DNA of 64,000 nt, from NCBI GenBank assembly GCA_963796915.1, contig CAWCNI010000004.1, positions 2,480,001-2,544,000 of the forward strand, in the 5' to 3' direction. The notes under the pieces are model-generated. The model was not told the origin of the DNA. It did not search any database and worked only from the letters and a program-made list of their open reading frames with translations. This stretch comes from JAENWD01 sp963796915 (GTDB lineage Bacteria; Acidobacteriota; Vicinamibacteria; Vicinamibacterales; JAENWD01). Shown piece after piece: positions 9,138 to 18,429 of this stretch (its first letter is position 1; every line of letters starts with the position of its first letter). The position numbers and the translations under genes are program-made.

Positions 9138-9620
9138 ATGAAACTTGCCGCGTTGATCGCGCTCCTTGCCATGGCCGCCCCTCAAACCGCCAAGCCCGTC
9201 GACGACATGATCGAGCGCCTGGCGACGTGCCAGGATTCGTGGCGCGAGTGGAAGGACGACCCCGCGCAGTCGAAGAAGGTCGGGGAACTGTTCACGACGG
9301 CGTTCACTCCGGCGGGAAACGACGGGTCGTTTGCGCCCAAAGGCACGATTCTGGTGGCCGGCCTTCCAGTGACGCTGGTCTACCCCGAGAGCGTCGGCAT
9401 GGGCGTCGGTTTCTCCGTGGTGCTCGGCGCGACGTTCGACACGGCGCGTGCGCACGTCGAGAAAGCGACCGGGAAGGTGCTGAAGGATTGCGAGCGCAGC
9501 GACGGCATGCGTACCTGCGGGCTCGAGATCGCGAAGGAGCGCACGATCACGCTGATGGCCGGCGACAAGGCCACCGAAACGAAAACGCTGCTCGGCTGTT
9601 ATTACCTTTACGAGAAATAG
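9138..9620 (+). CDS. Exported protein of unknown function
   Basis: 160 residues from the ATG at 9138 (an in-frame GTG at 9129 is the alternative). The N-terminus MKLAALIALLAMAAPQTAK is a Sec signal peptide. The mature part has several Cys (ATCQDSW, KDCERSDGMRTCGLE, LLGCYYLYEK) that could form disulfides in the periplasm. No family recognised. It is divergent from the fur-katG unit and upstream of the arabinofuranosidase gene (36-nt gap), with which it may share a message. Confidence 0.7.
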   Translation: MKLAALIALLAMAAPQTAKPVDDMIERLATCQDSWREWKDDPAQSKKVGELFTTAFTPAGNDGSFAPKGTILVAGLPVTLVYPESVGMGVGFSVVLGATFDTARAHVEKATGKVLKDCERSDGMRTCGLEIAKERTITLMAGDKATETKTLLGCYYLYEK

Positions 9621-9656
9621 CGCCGGGACGCTGGCGCGCTGCTGGAGCCTTCACCG

Positions 9657-11322
9657 ATGCCCCTTCGATTTCGCACGTTGCCTCTCGACGCTGACGCGAG
9701 CCCCTCACGTCGTCCTCGCGCATCCCGCACCGTCAATCTCCTGAGCGTCGCGGCCATCGCCCTGACACTCGCCGGCGGCACCCGCGCCGGGCGCGCGCTG
9801 GCCGCCGACGCCGTGCAGATCGCCGTCGACGCCAGCAAGCCGGGCGCGAAGATCGACCACAACATCTTCGGCCAGTTCGCAGAGCACCTGGGGCACGGGA
9901 TCTACGAAGGCATCTGGGTCGGCCCCGATTCGACGATTCCCAACACCCGCGGCATCCGCAACGACGTCGTCGCCGCGTTGAAGGCGATCAAGGTGCCGAA
10001 CGTGCGCTGGCCAGGCGGCTGCTTCGGCGACGACTATCACTGGCGACGGGGCATCGGCCCGGTGGACCAGCGCGCGGCGCAGATGAATCCGGACTGGGGC
10101 GGCGTGGTCGAGCCGAACACCTTCGGCACCCACGAGTACATGGACTTCCTCGATCAGATCGGCAGCCGGGCGTACGTCTCGGTCAACGTCGGGTCGGGCA
10201 CGCCGCAGGAAGCCGCCGAGTGGCTGGAGTACATGACCGCCGGCGCAACAGACCGCGCTGGCCAAGCAACGCGCCGCCAACGGCCATCCGGCCCCTTACA
10301 ACGTCGCCTTCCTCGGCATCGGCAACGAGAGCTGGGACTGCGGCGGCAACATGTCGCCGGAGTACTACGTCCAGCAGATGAAGATCTACAGCCGCTTCGT
10401 GCGCAACTTCAATCCCGCGCAGCGCGATCCCGGCCAGCGGATGCTGAAGATCGCCGTCGGCCCCGGCGGCGATGGCCCGCGCTGGACCGAGTGGACCGAG
10501 GCGGTGATGAAGGCCTGGAAGGACCACCAGTGGAGCTGGGACATCGACGGCCTCTCACTCCACTCCTACACGGTGATCCGGTTCCCGCCAGCCTTCCCGT
10601 CCGTCGGTTTCGGCGAGGACGACTACGCCAAGATCCTGCACGCCACACTGGAGATGGACCGCACCATCGCCACGCACTCGGCGATCATGGACAAGTACGA
10701 TCCCGGGAAGAAGCTGACGCTCGTCGTCGACGAGTGGGGATCGTGGTACGCGCCGCTGCCCGGCTCCAATCCGGGATTCCTCGTCCAGCAGAACAGCGTG
10801 CGCGACGCGTTGATCGCCGCGCTCAACCTGAACATCTTCGCGCGCCACGCCGACCGTGTCCGGATGGCCAACATCGCGCAGATGATCAACGTGCTGCAGG
10901 CGATGATCATCACCGACAAGGAGAAGATGGTCCTGACGCCCACGTATCAGGTCTTCAAGATGTACCTGCCGTTTCAGGACGCGACGTTCGTGCCGGTGAC
11001 GTTCAACGCGGGCGCCTACACCCACGGCGACATCACGCTGCCGCGCGTGGACGCGATTGCCGCGAAGGACACGGCCGGCACGCTGTGGCTGTCTGTCACC
11101 AATCTCGACCCGAGCCAGCCCGCCGACGTCGAAGTGAGCGTCACAGGCGTCGCCGCCACCTCGGCGAGCGGTGAGACGTTGACGGGGCCGAAGATCGACA
11201 GCGTGAACACCTTCGACGCCCCGAACACCGTGGCGCCGAAGCCCATTACTGCGACGGTGCAGAACGGCCGGATCTCGCTCCACGTCGAGGCGAAGTCGGT
11301 GACTGTCGTGTCGCTCAAGTAG
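9657..11322 (+). CDS. GH51 alpha-L-arabinofuranosidase, exported (frameshifted)
   Basis: About 554 residues when read across a frame change. The first part has a long leader with an Ala-rich hydrophobic stretch and begins the barrel (KIDHNIFGQFAEHLGHGIYEG, NVRWPGGCFGDDYHWRRGIG). After EYMTAGA at about 10247 one A in GCAACAG appears to be extra; removing it gives QTALAKQRAANGHPAPYN and then GIGNESWDCGG. The acid/base Glu of GIGNESW (codon 10327-10329) and the nucleophile Glu of VVDEWGSWY (codon 10732-10734) are both intact. A C-terminal beta-sandwich domain follows. The enzyme removes terminal arabinofuranose from plant polysaccharides. Probably an assembly indel rather than a dead gene. Confidence 0.85.
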
Positions 11323-11352
11323 AGCGACGGCGGAGGAAAGCAGGAACTCCGC

Positions 11353-12768
11353 TTACGCGCCCGGCAGCTCCCAGCCCTTGCGATAGCTGCCCTCGATCAG
11401 GGCCTGCGCGTCCGGCACGTTGGGCACCGTCCCGCCGTCCGGATCCCACTTGAGGACCTTGCCGGTGCGAAGCGCGAGGGCGCCGAGCAGCACGAACTCG
11501 GTAAGGCGCGCGCCGTAGCCGAAGTTGCTGCATGGTGGTGTTCCGCCCTTGCAGCCCTGCAGCCAGTCGGCGTGATGTCCCGCCACCCGCGGGATCGTCT
11601 TCGGCGGACGCTTGTACGAGGAGTGCAACTCCATCGGCAGCAGGCGCGGCATCCCGGACCAGCCCGCGCAGGTGAGGATGCCCTTCTCGCCGACGACCAT
11701 CAGCCCGTTGCCGCCCTCGCCGAGGCGCTGCTTCGGATCGTCAGGATCGAGCCCGAGCGGCGTCGGCGGCCGGAGCCCGCCGTCGTACCAGAAGGCCGTC
11801 ACCGGCCCGCGAGTGCTCGTCGGGCCGAACTGGTAGGTGACCAGGTTGCTGCCCACCGTGACTTTCGGGTCCACGATCGACGACGTCGCTTTGATGGTGA
11901 CCGGCGCGTCGAGGCCGAGTGCGGCAAACGCGGGATCGAAGTGGTGGGGCGCCATGTCGGGCAGCGTGCCGTTGCCGAAATCCCACACCCAGCGCCAGAC
12001 GAAGGGCGCGAGAGTCCCGCTGTAGGGCCGCTCAGCTCGCGGACCGAGCCAGAGATCCCAGTTGAGGCCCCGCGGCTTGCCGCCTGGCCCATGGCCCGGC
12101 CAGTCGGATCCGACAGTTCGCGAGTCGCCGGACCAGGCGTGAACTTCCTTGACCGCGCCAATCGCGCCGTCGTTCAGCCACTCGATGGTCTCGCGGTGGC
12201 CCTCGCCAGACCGGCCGAAGTTGCCCATCTGCGTCGCGACGCCGGTGTCCTTCGCGACACGGGCGACGAGGCGCGCCTCGTGGATGTTGTGCGTCAGCGG
12301 CTTCTCGCAGTAGACGTGCTTGCCGGCGTTCATCGCGACGATCGACGTGTAGGCGTGCAGGTGATCCGGCGTCGCGATCAGCACCGCGTCGATCGCCTTC
12401 TCCTTCTCGAGCATCACGCGGAAGTCTTCGTACGCCGCACACTTGTAGTTCGGCGTCTTCTGGCTGTAGTGCTTCTCGACTTCCTCCTGGACCGGGAGCC
12501 GGCCGCCCTTGCCGCCGTAGTACCAGGGCGACAGATCCCACTCCTCCGCCGGATCCGCCACGGCGATGACCTGGCAGTCGTCCTCCTGGAAGAGGGCGCG
12601 GGCGTTGGTCCGCCCCTGGCCGCCGACGCCGATGACGGCCACGTTCACCTTGTCGCTCGGCGCGACGAAGCGCGGGCCGCCGAGGACGTGGCGGGGAAGA
12701 ATGGTGAGTCCGGCCGCCGCGGCGGCGGTCGATGCGATGAACTGCCTGCGGGTGGGCGTCGCGTCCAT
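11353..12768 (-). CDS. Gfo/Idh/MocA family oxidoreductase with Tat leader
   Basis: 471 residues from the ATG at 12768 (AAGGACCGGAC upstream); longer in-frame starts are ignored because the Tat-like leader TRRQFIASTAAAAAGLTILP sits here. N-terminal Rossmann NAD(P)-binding domain (NVAVIGVGGQGRTNAR), the EKPLTHN motif carrying the conserved Lys, and the C-terminal alpha/beta domain. Predicted periplasmic dehydrogenase of a sugar or cyclitol; the substrate cannot be told. Shares the PRHVLG leader junction with the oxidoreductase at 15955, so the two are paralogues. Convergent with the arabinofuranosidase gene (30-nt gap). Confidence 0.9.
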   Translation of the reverse strand: MDATPTRRQFIASTAAAAAGLTILPRHVLGGPRFVAPSDKVNVAVIGVGGQGRTNARALFQEDDCQVIAVADPAEEWDLSPWYYGGKGGRLPVQEEVEKHYSQKTPNYKCAAYEDFRVMLEKEKAIDAVLIATPDHLHAYTSIVAMNAGKHVYCEKPLTHNIHEARLVARVAKDTGVATQMGNFGRSGEGHRETIEWLNDGAIGAVKEVHAWSGDSRTVGSDWPGHGPGGKPRGLNWDLWLGPRAERPYSGTLAPFVWRWVWDFGNGTLPDMAPHHFDPAFAALGLDAPVTIKATSSIVDPKVTVGSNLVTYQFGPTSTRGPVTAFWYDGGLRPPTPLGLDPDDPKQRLGEGGNGLMVVGEKGILTCAGWSGMPRLLPMELHSSYKRPPKTIPRVAGHHADWLQGCKGGTPPCSNFGYGARLTEFVLLGALALRTGKVLKWDPDGGTVPNVPDAQALIEGSYRKGWELPGA

Positions 12769-12927
12769 GTCCGGTCCTTCCGTGTGTCGAATCGAGGGCA
12801 TCATAGTCCAATGACGCACGGCCACGGCGGTGACCGCGTCGAGAGACGAACGGCCGCAGGAATCTCGCTCCAGAGTCGGTATAACATGGCTGATGCGCAC
12901 TTACCCGCGCCTCATCGCAGGACCCTC

Positions 12928-13593
12928 ATGATCAGACGTACATCCGCCGTGTCGTTGCTACTGGCAGCCGCCGCCGTCGTCTCGCTCGCCGCCCAGGCGG
13001 GCCCCGGCAAGGAGGAGCTGAAGCTGAAGCTCCCCAAACCGATGTTCATCGGCACGCCGACAAACATCAAGAGTCCGAACCTCGAGACGGTGACCGGCAA
13101 GTCGCGGCCGCCCTTCTACGTCCCGACCGGAACGGTGCTCCTGTCCCTCAAGAAGACCGTGACCTCGAGCGACACGAACCCGGTGATCGGGGACCTCGAC
13201 ATGGTCACCGACGGCGAGAAGTCCGGCGGCGACGGCTACTTCATCGAGCTCGGCCCCGGCCCGCAGTGGGTGCAGGTCGACCTCGGCGCACCGCACGCGC
13301 TCTACGCGATCCTCGCCTGGCACTATCACAGCCAGGCCCGGGTCTACCGCGACGTCATCGTGCAGGTGTCCGACGACCCCGCCTTCAAGACGGGCGTGAC
13401 GACGGTCTTCAACAACGACCACGACAACTCGTCGAAGATGGGCGCGGGAAAAGACAAGGAGTACATCGAGGTCGCCGAGGGACGGCTGTTCGATCCGAAG
13501 GGCGTGAAGGGTCGTTACGTCCGCCTCTCCTCGAATGGCAACACGACGAACGATTTGAATCACTACGTGGAAGTCGAGATCTACGGCAAGTAG
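12928..13593 (+). CDS. Exported discoidin-like (F5/8 type C-like) protein
   Basis: 221 residues from the ATG at 12928 (GCAGGACCCTC upstream); an alternative ATG in frame lies at 12886. A signal peptide (RRTSAVSLLLAAAAVVSLAA) is followed by a basic linker and then a beta-sandwich-like region: WVQVDLGAPHALYAILAWHY, YVRLSSNGNTTNDLNHYVEV. This pattern (ligand-facing WVQVDLG and the closing GRYVRL) is typical of carbohydrate-binding discoidin domains. Probably a secreted or periplasmic glycan-binding protein. 16 nt upstream of the Agl23-like gene, so possibly the first gene of that operon. Confidence 0.7.
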   Translation: MIRRTSAVSLLLAAAAVVSLAAQAGPGKEELKLKLPKPMFIGTPTNIKSPNLETVTGKSRPPFYVPTGTVLLSLKKTVTSSDTNPVIGDLDMVTDGEKSGGDGYFIELGPGPQWVQVDLGAPHALYAILAWHYHSQARVYRDVIVQVSDDPAFKTGVTTVFNNDHDNSSKMGAGKDKEYIEVAEGRLFDPKGVKGRYVRLSSNGNTTNDLNHYVEVEIYGK

Positions 13594-13609
13594 CCTGCGC
13601 CCGACCGCC

Positions 13610-15179
13610 ATGACGCGTGCAGTCGCCGCCGCGCTCGTGGCACTCGCGTTTGCGGCGGGCCTGGCCCTGCGCCTCGCCCGCCTCGACGCACGTCCGATGC
13701 ATCACGACGAGGCGAACCAGGCCATCAAGTTCGGCGCGCTGCTCGAACACGGCGACTACCGCTACGACTTCCACGACCATCACGGCCCGACGCTCTACTA
13801 CCTCTCGCTGCCGGCCGCGTGGCTGCGCGGCCAGGCGACTGTCGCTTCGCTCGACGAGTACACGCTCCGCGGCGTGAGCGCGATCGCGGGCGCGGCCACG
13901 ATCCTGCTGCTGCCCCTGCTGTCGCCGGCAATCGGCCGCACGGCCGTCGTTGCAAGCGCCTGGCTCCTGGCGCTGTCGCCCGCCATGGTCTTCTACTCGC
14001 GGATGTACATCCAGGAGGCGCTGTTCGCCTCGTTCACGCTCGCATTCGTGATCGCCGTCGGACGGACGGCCGCTGGCGGGGGCTTCCGGTGGGCGGCGCT
14101 CGCCGGCACCGCGGCGGGACTTGCCGCCGCCACCAAAGAAACGTCGGTCATCGTGGTGCCGCTGGCGCTCGCGGCCTGCGCCCTCGCCTGGCGCTCGCTC
14201 GAGCCGGCCGCGCGCCCGCGCCCCTTCCCGGGGCGCACGTGGCAGACACCGCTCGCCGGGAGTCTGGCCATCGCGGCCGGCGTCGCGGTGCTCTTCTACT
14301 CGTCGTTCTTCACGGAGCCCGCGGGCGTCCTCGAACCGTTCCGTGGGGCGGGCACGTACATCGCCAGGGGCGTCGAGCCTGCCTCGCACGCCCATCCGTG
14401 GTCCTACTACCTGCGGCTGCTCGCGTATTCCGCATCAGGCGGGCTGCGCTGGAGTGAAGCCCTCGTCCTGGCCCTCGCCGTCGTCGGCGCCGCCTCGGCC
14501 TGGCTCCGGCCCGATCGAACCCGCTCCGGACGTACGTTCTGGGGGCGCTATCTCGCCCTGTTCGCGCTCGCCACCGGCGCGGTCTTCTCGGCGCTGCCGT
14601 ACAAGACCCCGTGGAACGTGCTGCCATTCCACGTGGTCCTGATCGTCGTCGCCGGTGTCGGATTTTCGTGGCTCCTGCAGGCGACGGGCCGGCGCGCCGT
14701 GCGGGCCGCGCTCATCGCGGCCTTCGCCGTCGCCGCGGCGCAGCTCGGCGTCCAGGCGTGGCGGGCCTCGGTCAGATATTCGTCAGATCCGCGCAACCCG
14801 TACGTCTACGCGCAGACGGTGCCGGACGCCGTGCGCATGTCGGCCAGGATTCGGGATCTGGCGGCGCTCGATCCCCACGCCTTGTCGATGCAGGTGTCGG
14901 TGATTGCCGCGCCGTACCGAGCAATGGCCGATTCCGTGGTATCTCCGCGCCATGCCGAACGTCGGCTACTGGACGACGGCCGGCGATCCCGTCGCCATGC
15001 AGGCGCCCGTCATCGTCGCGTCGATGGACGCGGCGCCGGCGGTGGAGGCGGCCCTCGGCGACCGCTATGTCGCGGAATTCTTCGGCCTGCGGCCCGACGT
15101 CCTGCTCACCCTCTACGTCGAACGGGACCTGTGGGACCGGTTTCTTGCCCGCGCGGCCGGCGGGCCGGGCGGCCAATGA
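13610..15179 (+). CDS. Agl23-like multispanning membrane protein, TIGR03663 family (frameshifted)
   Basis: About 522 residues across one frame change. Starts with a transmembrane helix, then the family signature RPMHHDEANQAIKFGALLE, followed by about ten hydrophobic segments of a GT-C-type fold. The first frame fails after VIAAPY at about 14917; removing one C of TACCGAG continues as EQWPIPWYLRAMPNVGYW in the next frame, which is the conserved soluble C-terminal part. The stop at 15179 overlaps the ATG of the following GT2 gene (ATGA). Members are called flippase-activity-associated and sit beside glycosyltransferases; a lipid-linked sugar role in the membrane is inferred from context. Confidence 0.8.
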
Positions 15180-15958
15180 CGCCGCCGGTCCTGGCGCTCG
15201 CCGTGCCGTGCTACAACGAGGCCGCGCGGCTCGTTCCCGACGCCTTTCTGCGCTTCACCTCGACGCACCCGCACGTCCACTTCGTGATGGTGGACGACGG
15301 GAGCGGGGACGAAACGGGGCAGATGCTGGAAAGCCTGCGGGCGTCCGCGCCCGGGGGGGTGACCGTCATCCGTCTCCCGGTCAATGGCGGCAAGGCCGAG
15401 GCGGTGCGGATCGGAATCCTGGCCGGGCTGGCGCAGCAGGCGGCGTTCGTCGGGTTCTTGGACGCGGACCTGGCCACGCCGCTGTCGGCGATTGACGACT
15501 TCCTGGCGGTTCTGGAGAGGCGGCCGGCGGTGGAATTCGTGCTCGGCTCTCGAGTGATGCTCCTCGGTCGTGATATCAAACGGAGGGCGACCCGCCACTA
15601 CCTCGGGCGGGTCTTCGCCACGGCCGTGTCGCACGCGCTGGATCTGCCGGTGTACGACACGCAATGCGGCGCGAAAGTGCTCCGCGTGACGCCGGAGACG
15701 GGCACCTTGTTCGACGCGCCGTTCCGCAGTCCGTGGATTTTCGACGTCGAGTTGATTGCGCGGTACCTCCGGCTGCCGGTCGGCCCGGGGGCGCCGGCAC
15801 GCCGCGATCGTCTGTACGAGCTGACCGTGCCCGCGTGGCACGACACACCCGGGTCGAAACTGCGCTGGCACGACTTCGCACGCGCGGTGATCGATCTCGG
15901 ATACATTTGGCGGACCCGCGTCGCTGCGCGCGCCGGCGGGCAGGAGAGCACACGATGA
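15176..15958 (+). CDS. GT2 glycosyltransferase, polyprenyl-phosphate glucose/mannose synthase-like
   Basis: 260 residues. The start ATG overlaps the previous stop (ATGA), implying translational coupling. GT-A fold of dolichyl-phosphate beta-glucosyltransferase type: AVPCYNEAARL near the N-terminus, MVDDGSGDET (nucleotide-binding Asp), GFLDADLATP (DxD-like) and LGSR. It would transfer a sugar from a nucleotide sugar to a polyprenyl phosphate at the cytoplasmic membrane face, providing the donor for the neighbouring Agl23-like GT-C protein (inference from context). The stop overlaps the start of the next oxidoreductase gene, again ATGA. Confidence 0.88.
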   Translation: MTPPVLALAVPCYNEAARLVPDAFLRFTSTHPHVHFVMVDDGSGDETGQMLESLRASAPGGVTVIRLPVNGGKAEAVRIGILAGLAQQAAFVGFLDADLATPLSAIDDFLAVLERRPAVEFVLGSRVMLLGRDIKRRATRHYLGRVFATAVSHALDLPVYDTQCGAKVLRVTPETGTLFDAPFRSPWIFDVELIARYLRLPVGPGAPARRDRLYELTVPAWHDTPGSKLRWHDFARAVIDLGYIWRTRVAARAGGQESTR

Positions 15959-17388
15959 GCCACGACGACAAGCAGTCATCCGGGAAGGTGTCCCGCCGCG
16001 AGTTCGTAACGACGGCCGCGGCAACCGCCGCCGGCCTCACGATCGTGCCGCGGCACGTGCTGGGCGCCGGCTATCAGGCGCCGAGCGACACCGTGAACGT
16101 CGCCGTCGTCGGCTACGTGCATGGCATGGGGACGTCCAACCTCATGAACGTCGCCAAGAGCGACAACATCGTCGCGCTGTGCGACGTGGACACGAGCGAG
16201 GCGGCCAAAGCCGCACTGGTCAAGAACGGGATTCCCGAGAAGTTTCCCAAGGCCAAGATGCATCAGGACTTCCGGAAGATGCTCGAGAGCCAGAAGGACA
16301 TCGACGCGGTGGTCGTGGCGACCCCCGACCACAACCACGCCGTGGTCGCGATGGCCGCGATGCAGCTCGGCAAGCACGTCTACGTGCAGAAGCCGCTGAC
16401 GCGCTCGATCTTCGAGGCGCGCACGTTGACGGAGGCGGCGCGGAAGTACAAGGTCGTCACCCAGATGGGCAACCAGGGCCACTCGGAAGAGGGGCTCCGG
16501 CTGATGCAGGAGTGGATTGGCGCCGGCGCGATCGGCCCGGTGCACGAGGTCCACTGCTGGACGAACCGGCCGGTCTGGCCGCAGGGTTACGAGCGTCCGA
16601 CAGACACGCCGCCGGTGCCCGAAGGGCTCGACTGGGATCTGTGGACCGGCCCGGCGCCGCTGCGGCCGTACAACCCGGCCTATCACCCCTTCAGCTGGCG
16701 CGCGTGGCAGGACTTCGGCGCCGGTGCGATGGGCGACATGGCGTGCCACGTCATGGACGCGTCGTTCACCGTGCTGAAGCTCGGGGCGCCCGAGAGCATC
16801 ATCGCGTCGGAGGCGTTCAACGTCGTCAAGGCGCCGGGTTCGCCGGTCTCCGGCTACGGCGGGAGCCACCGGGTCGAGTACAACGACAGCTACCCGCCGG
16901 CCTCGGTCATCCACGTGTCGTTCCCGGCGCGCGGCGACATGCCGCCGGTGAAGCTGCACTGGTACGACGGCGGCATCCTGCCCGAGCGTCCCGACGAGCT
17001 CGAGCCCGAGCGCCGGCTTCCCGAGTCGGGCACGATTTTCGTGGGCGAGAAGGGCAAGCTGATGTGCGAGACCTACTCGGAGGGGCCGCGCCTGATCCCC
17101 GAGACGGCGATGACCGCGTTCTCGCGCCCGGAAAAGACGCTGCCGCGGGTTCCTGGCGGCCGCAACGGCCACGAGAAGAACTGGCTCGACGCCATCCGGA
17201 CGCACGGCCAGGCCGTGTCGCACTTCGACTACGCCGGCCCGTTCACCGAAGTCGTGCTGCTTGGCAACGTCGCCCTGCACTTCCCGGGCACGCGGCTGAT
17301 GTGGGACTCCGCGAACATGAAGGTCACCAACCAGCCGGACGCCAATCAGTTCATCCGGCCCGCTTTCCGGCAGGGGTGGACGCTCTAG
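15955..17388 (+). CDS. Gfo/Idh/MocA family oxidoreductase with Tat leader
   Basis: 477 residues. The ATG overlaps the previous stop. The Tat leader SRREFVTTAAATAAGLTIVP precedes a Rossmann domain (NVAVVGYVHGMGTSNLM; the usual GxGxxG is replaced by GYVHGMG, so cofactor contacts may differ) and the motif VQKPLTRS with the conserved Lys. C-terminal substrate domain intact (YHPFSWRAWQDFGAGAMGDM). Predicted periplasmic sugar dehydrogenase or epimerase-type enzyme. Its place between a GT2 gene and an apbE gene is unusual. Paralogue of the protein at 11353. Confidence 0.88.
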   Translation: MSHDDKQSSGKVSRREFVTTAAATAAGLTIVPRHVLGAGYQAPSDTVNVAVVGYVHGMGTSNLMNVAKSDNIVALCDVDTSEAAKAALVKNGIPEKFPKAKMHQDFRKMLESQKDIDAVVVATPDHNHAVVAMAAMQLGKHVYVQKPLTRSIFEARTLTEAARKYKVVTQMGNQGHSEEGLRLMQEWIGAGAIGPVHEVHCWTNRPVWPQGYERPTDTPPVPEGLDWDLWTGPAPLRPYNPAYHPFSWRAWQDFGAGAMGDMACHVMDASFTVLKLGAPESIIASEAFNVVKAPGSPVSGYGGSHRVEYNDSYPPASVIHVSFPARGDMPPVKLHWYDGGILPERPDELEPERRLPESGTIFVGEKGKLMCETYSEGPRLIPETAMTAFSRPEKTLPRVPGGRNGHEKNWLDAIRTHGQAVSHFDYAGPFTEVVLLGNVALHFPGTRLMWDSANMKVTNQPDANQFIRPAFRQGWTL

Positions 17389-18284
17389 GCGGCCTGGGCC
17401 TCGAAGCGCCGCACTCGCTTGGCGATGTGCGGCGCTTCTCCCACGAGGCCATGGCGACGGTGTTCGAGGTGCACGTCCTGCACCCCGACGCCGCGTACGC
17501 CGGGCAGGGCGCGCAGGCGGCCTTCGACCTGGTCGATCGTCTCGAACGAGAGCTGAGCCGCTTCATCCCGAACAGCGACATCTCGCGAATCAACCATCTC
17601 ACTGACGGCGACGCGACGGCAGTCACGGCCTCCACCATGGAGTGCCTGCTCATTGCGCGCCATCTGTTCGAGATCACCGGCGGCACGTTCGACATCTCGA
17701 TCGGCACGGGGCTGCCGTCACTGGAGCTCGACCCGGATGCCAGGACCGTTCGCGCGGCCGCTGCCGGCGTGCGCCTCGATCTCGGCGCGATCGGCAAGGG
17801 CTACGCGGTGGATCTGATGGCCGAAGTGCTCGAGGAATGGGAGCTGGCGACCTCGCTCGTGCACGGCGGCTTCAGTTCGGTGCTCGCCCTCGACGCACCC
17901 GCGGGGCACGGCGGGTGGCCGCTGACACTGAGCAATCCCGTCGGCGACGGCGGCGTGCTCGAACATCTGTCGATGCGGCAGACGGCGCTGTCGGCGTCAG
18001 GCCTGCGCAGGGGCGATCACATCGTCGACCCGAGGACCGGGCGGCCCGTGCACGGGCGGGTAGGAGCGTGGGCTGCGCTGCCGCGGCCCCGGTCATCGCC
18101 GGCGGGTGACGGCCCGCGGCTGGCGCCCGCCGCGGTCGCCGACGCCCTGACGACGGCGTTCATGATGCTGGGCGCGGACGAGATCGCTGAGCTGTGCGAT
18201 CGGAGCCCCGGCCTGCGCGCGTGGATCCTCGACGCCGGCGAGTCGGACCGCGAGACGACGCTCCGGCATTTCGGCGGCGAGTGA
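17376..18284 (+). CDS. apbE: FAD:protein FMN transferase (ApbE family)
   Basis: Up to 302 residues from a GTG at 17376 that overlaps the previous gene's end; a GTG at 17427 is an alternative start, and the family core begins at RRFSHEAMATVFEV. ApbE enzymes attach FMN covalently to Thr/Ser of target flavoproteins using FAD and magnesium. Visible motifs: GGTFDISIG, LDLGAIGKGYAVD, HGGFSSVLAL, DHIVDPRTGRP and DALTTAFMMLG, the last two supplying metal and flavin contacts. No lipobox or signal peptide is obvious, so a cytoplasmic location is possible. No obvious flavinylation target lies next to it; the neighbouring exported oxidoreductase is a candidate by proximity only. Confidence 0.85.
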   Translation: MDALGGLGLEAPHSLGDVRRFSHEAMATVFEVHVLHPDAAYAGQGAQAAFDLVDRLERELSRFIPNSDISRINHLTDGDATAVTASTMECLLIARHLFEITGGTFDISIGTGLPSLELDPDARTVRAAAAGVRLDLGAIGKGYAVDLMAEVLEEWELATSLVHGGFSSVLALDAPAGHGGWPLTLSNPVGDGGVLEHLSMRQTALSASGLRRGDHIVDPRTGRPVHGRVGAWAALPRPRSSPAGDGPRLAPAAVADALTTAFMMLGADEIAELCDRSPGLRAWILDAGESDRETTLRHFGGE

Positions 18285-18324
18285 AGACACCTCGGTATAG
18301 ACTCGGAGGATCGGAGCGGGCCCC

Positions 18325-18374
18325 GTTCGTCCTGAGGTGCCGCCCCGTTTGTCCTGAGCGTGCGAAGGACGAAC
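18325..18374. repeat. GTCCTGAG palindromic repeat
   Basis: A half copy GTTCGTCCTGAG (18325-18336) is followed by a full copy GTTTGTCCT (18347-18355) ... AGGACGAAC (18366-18374), a 9-bp inverted repeat with one G-T pair and a 10-nt loop. It lies in the 145-nt gap between apbE and the next oxidoreductase. It has the character of a dispersed extragenic palindrome and could terminate the upstream operon, although no T-run follows. Confidence 0.6.
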
Positions 18375-18429
18375 AGTCTGCTCGTAGTTCTAAAAAGCTC
18401 AACGAACGTGCATGAGGCGGGAGACCGGA

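Noticed and set aside
11572..12927. N-terminal extension of the discoidin-like protein
   Set aside because: The extra frame is antisense to the Gfo/Idh/MocA gene; the signal peptide begins at 12928.
15664..15954. N-terminal extension of the oxidoreductase at 15955
   Set aside because: It runs antiparallel in meaning to the GT2 gene frame; the Tat leader starts at 15955 with an ATGA overlap.
13610..15958. Single 782-residue protein joining Agl23-like and GT2 parts
   Set aside because: The join is caused by a frame break near 14917; the Agl23-like protein ends at 15179 in the other frame and the GT2 gene starts at 15176.
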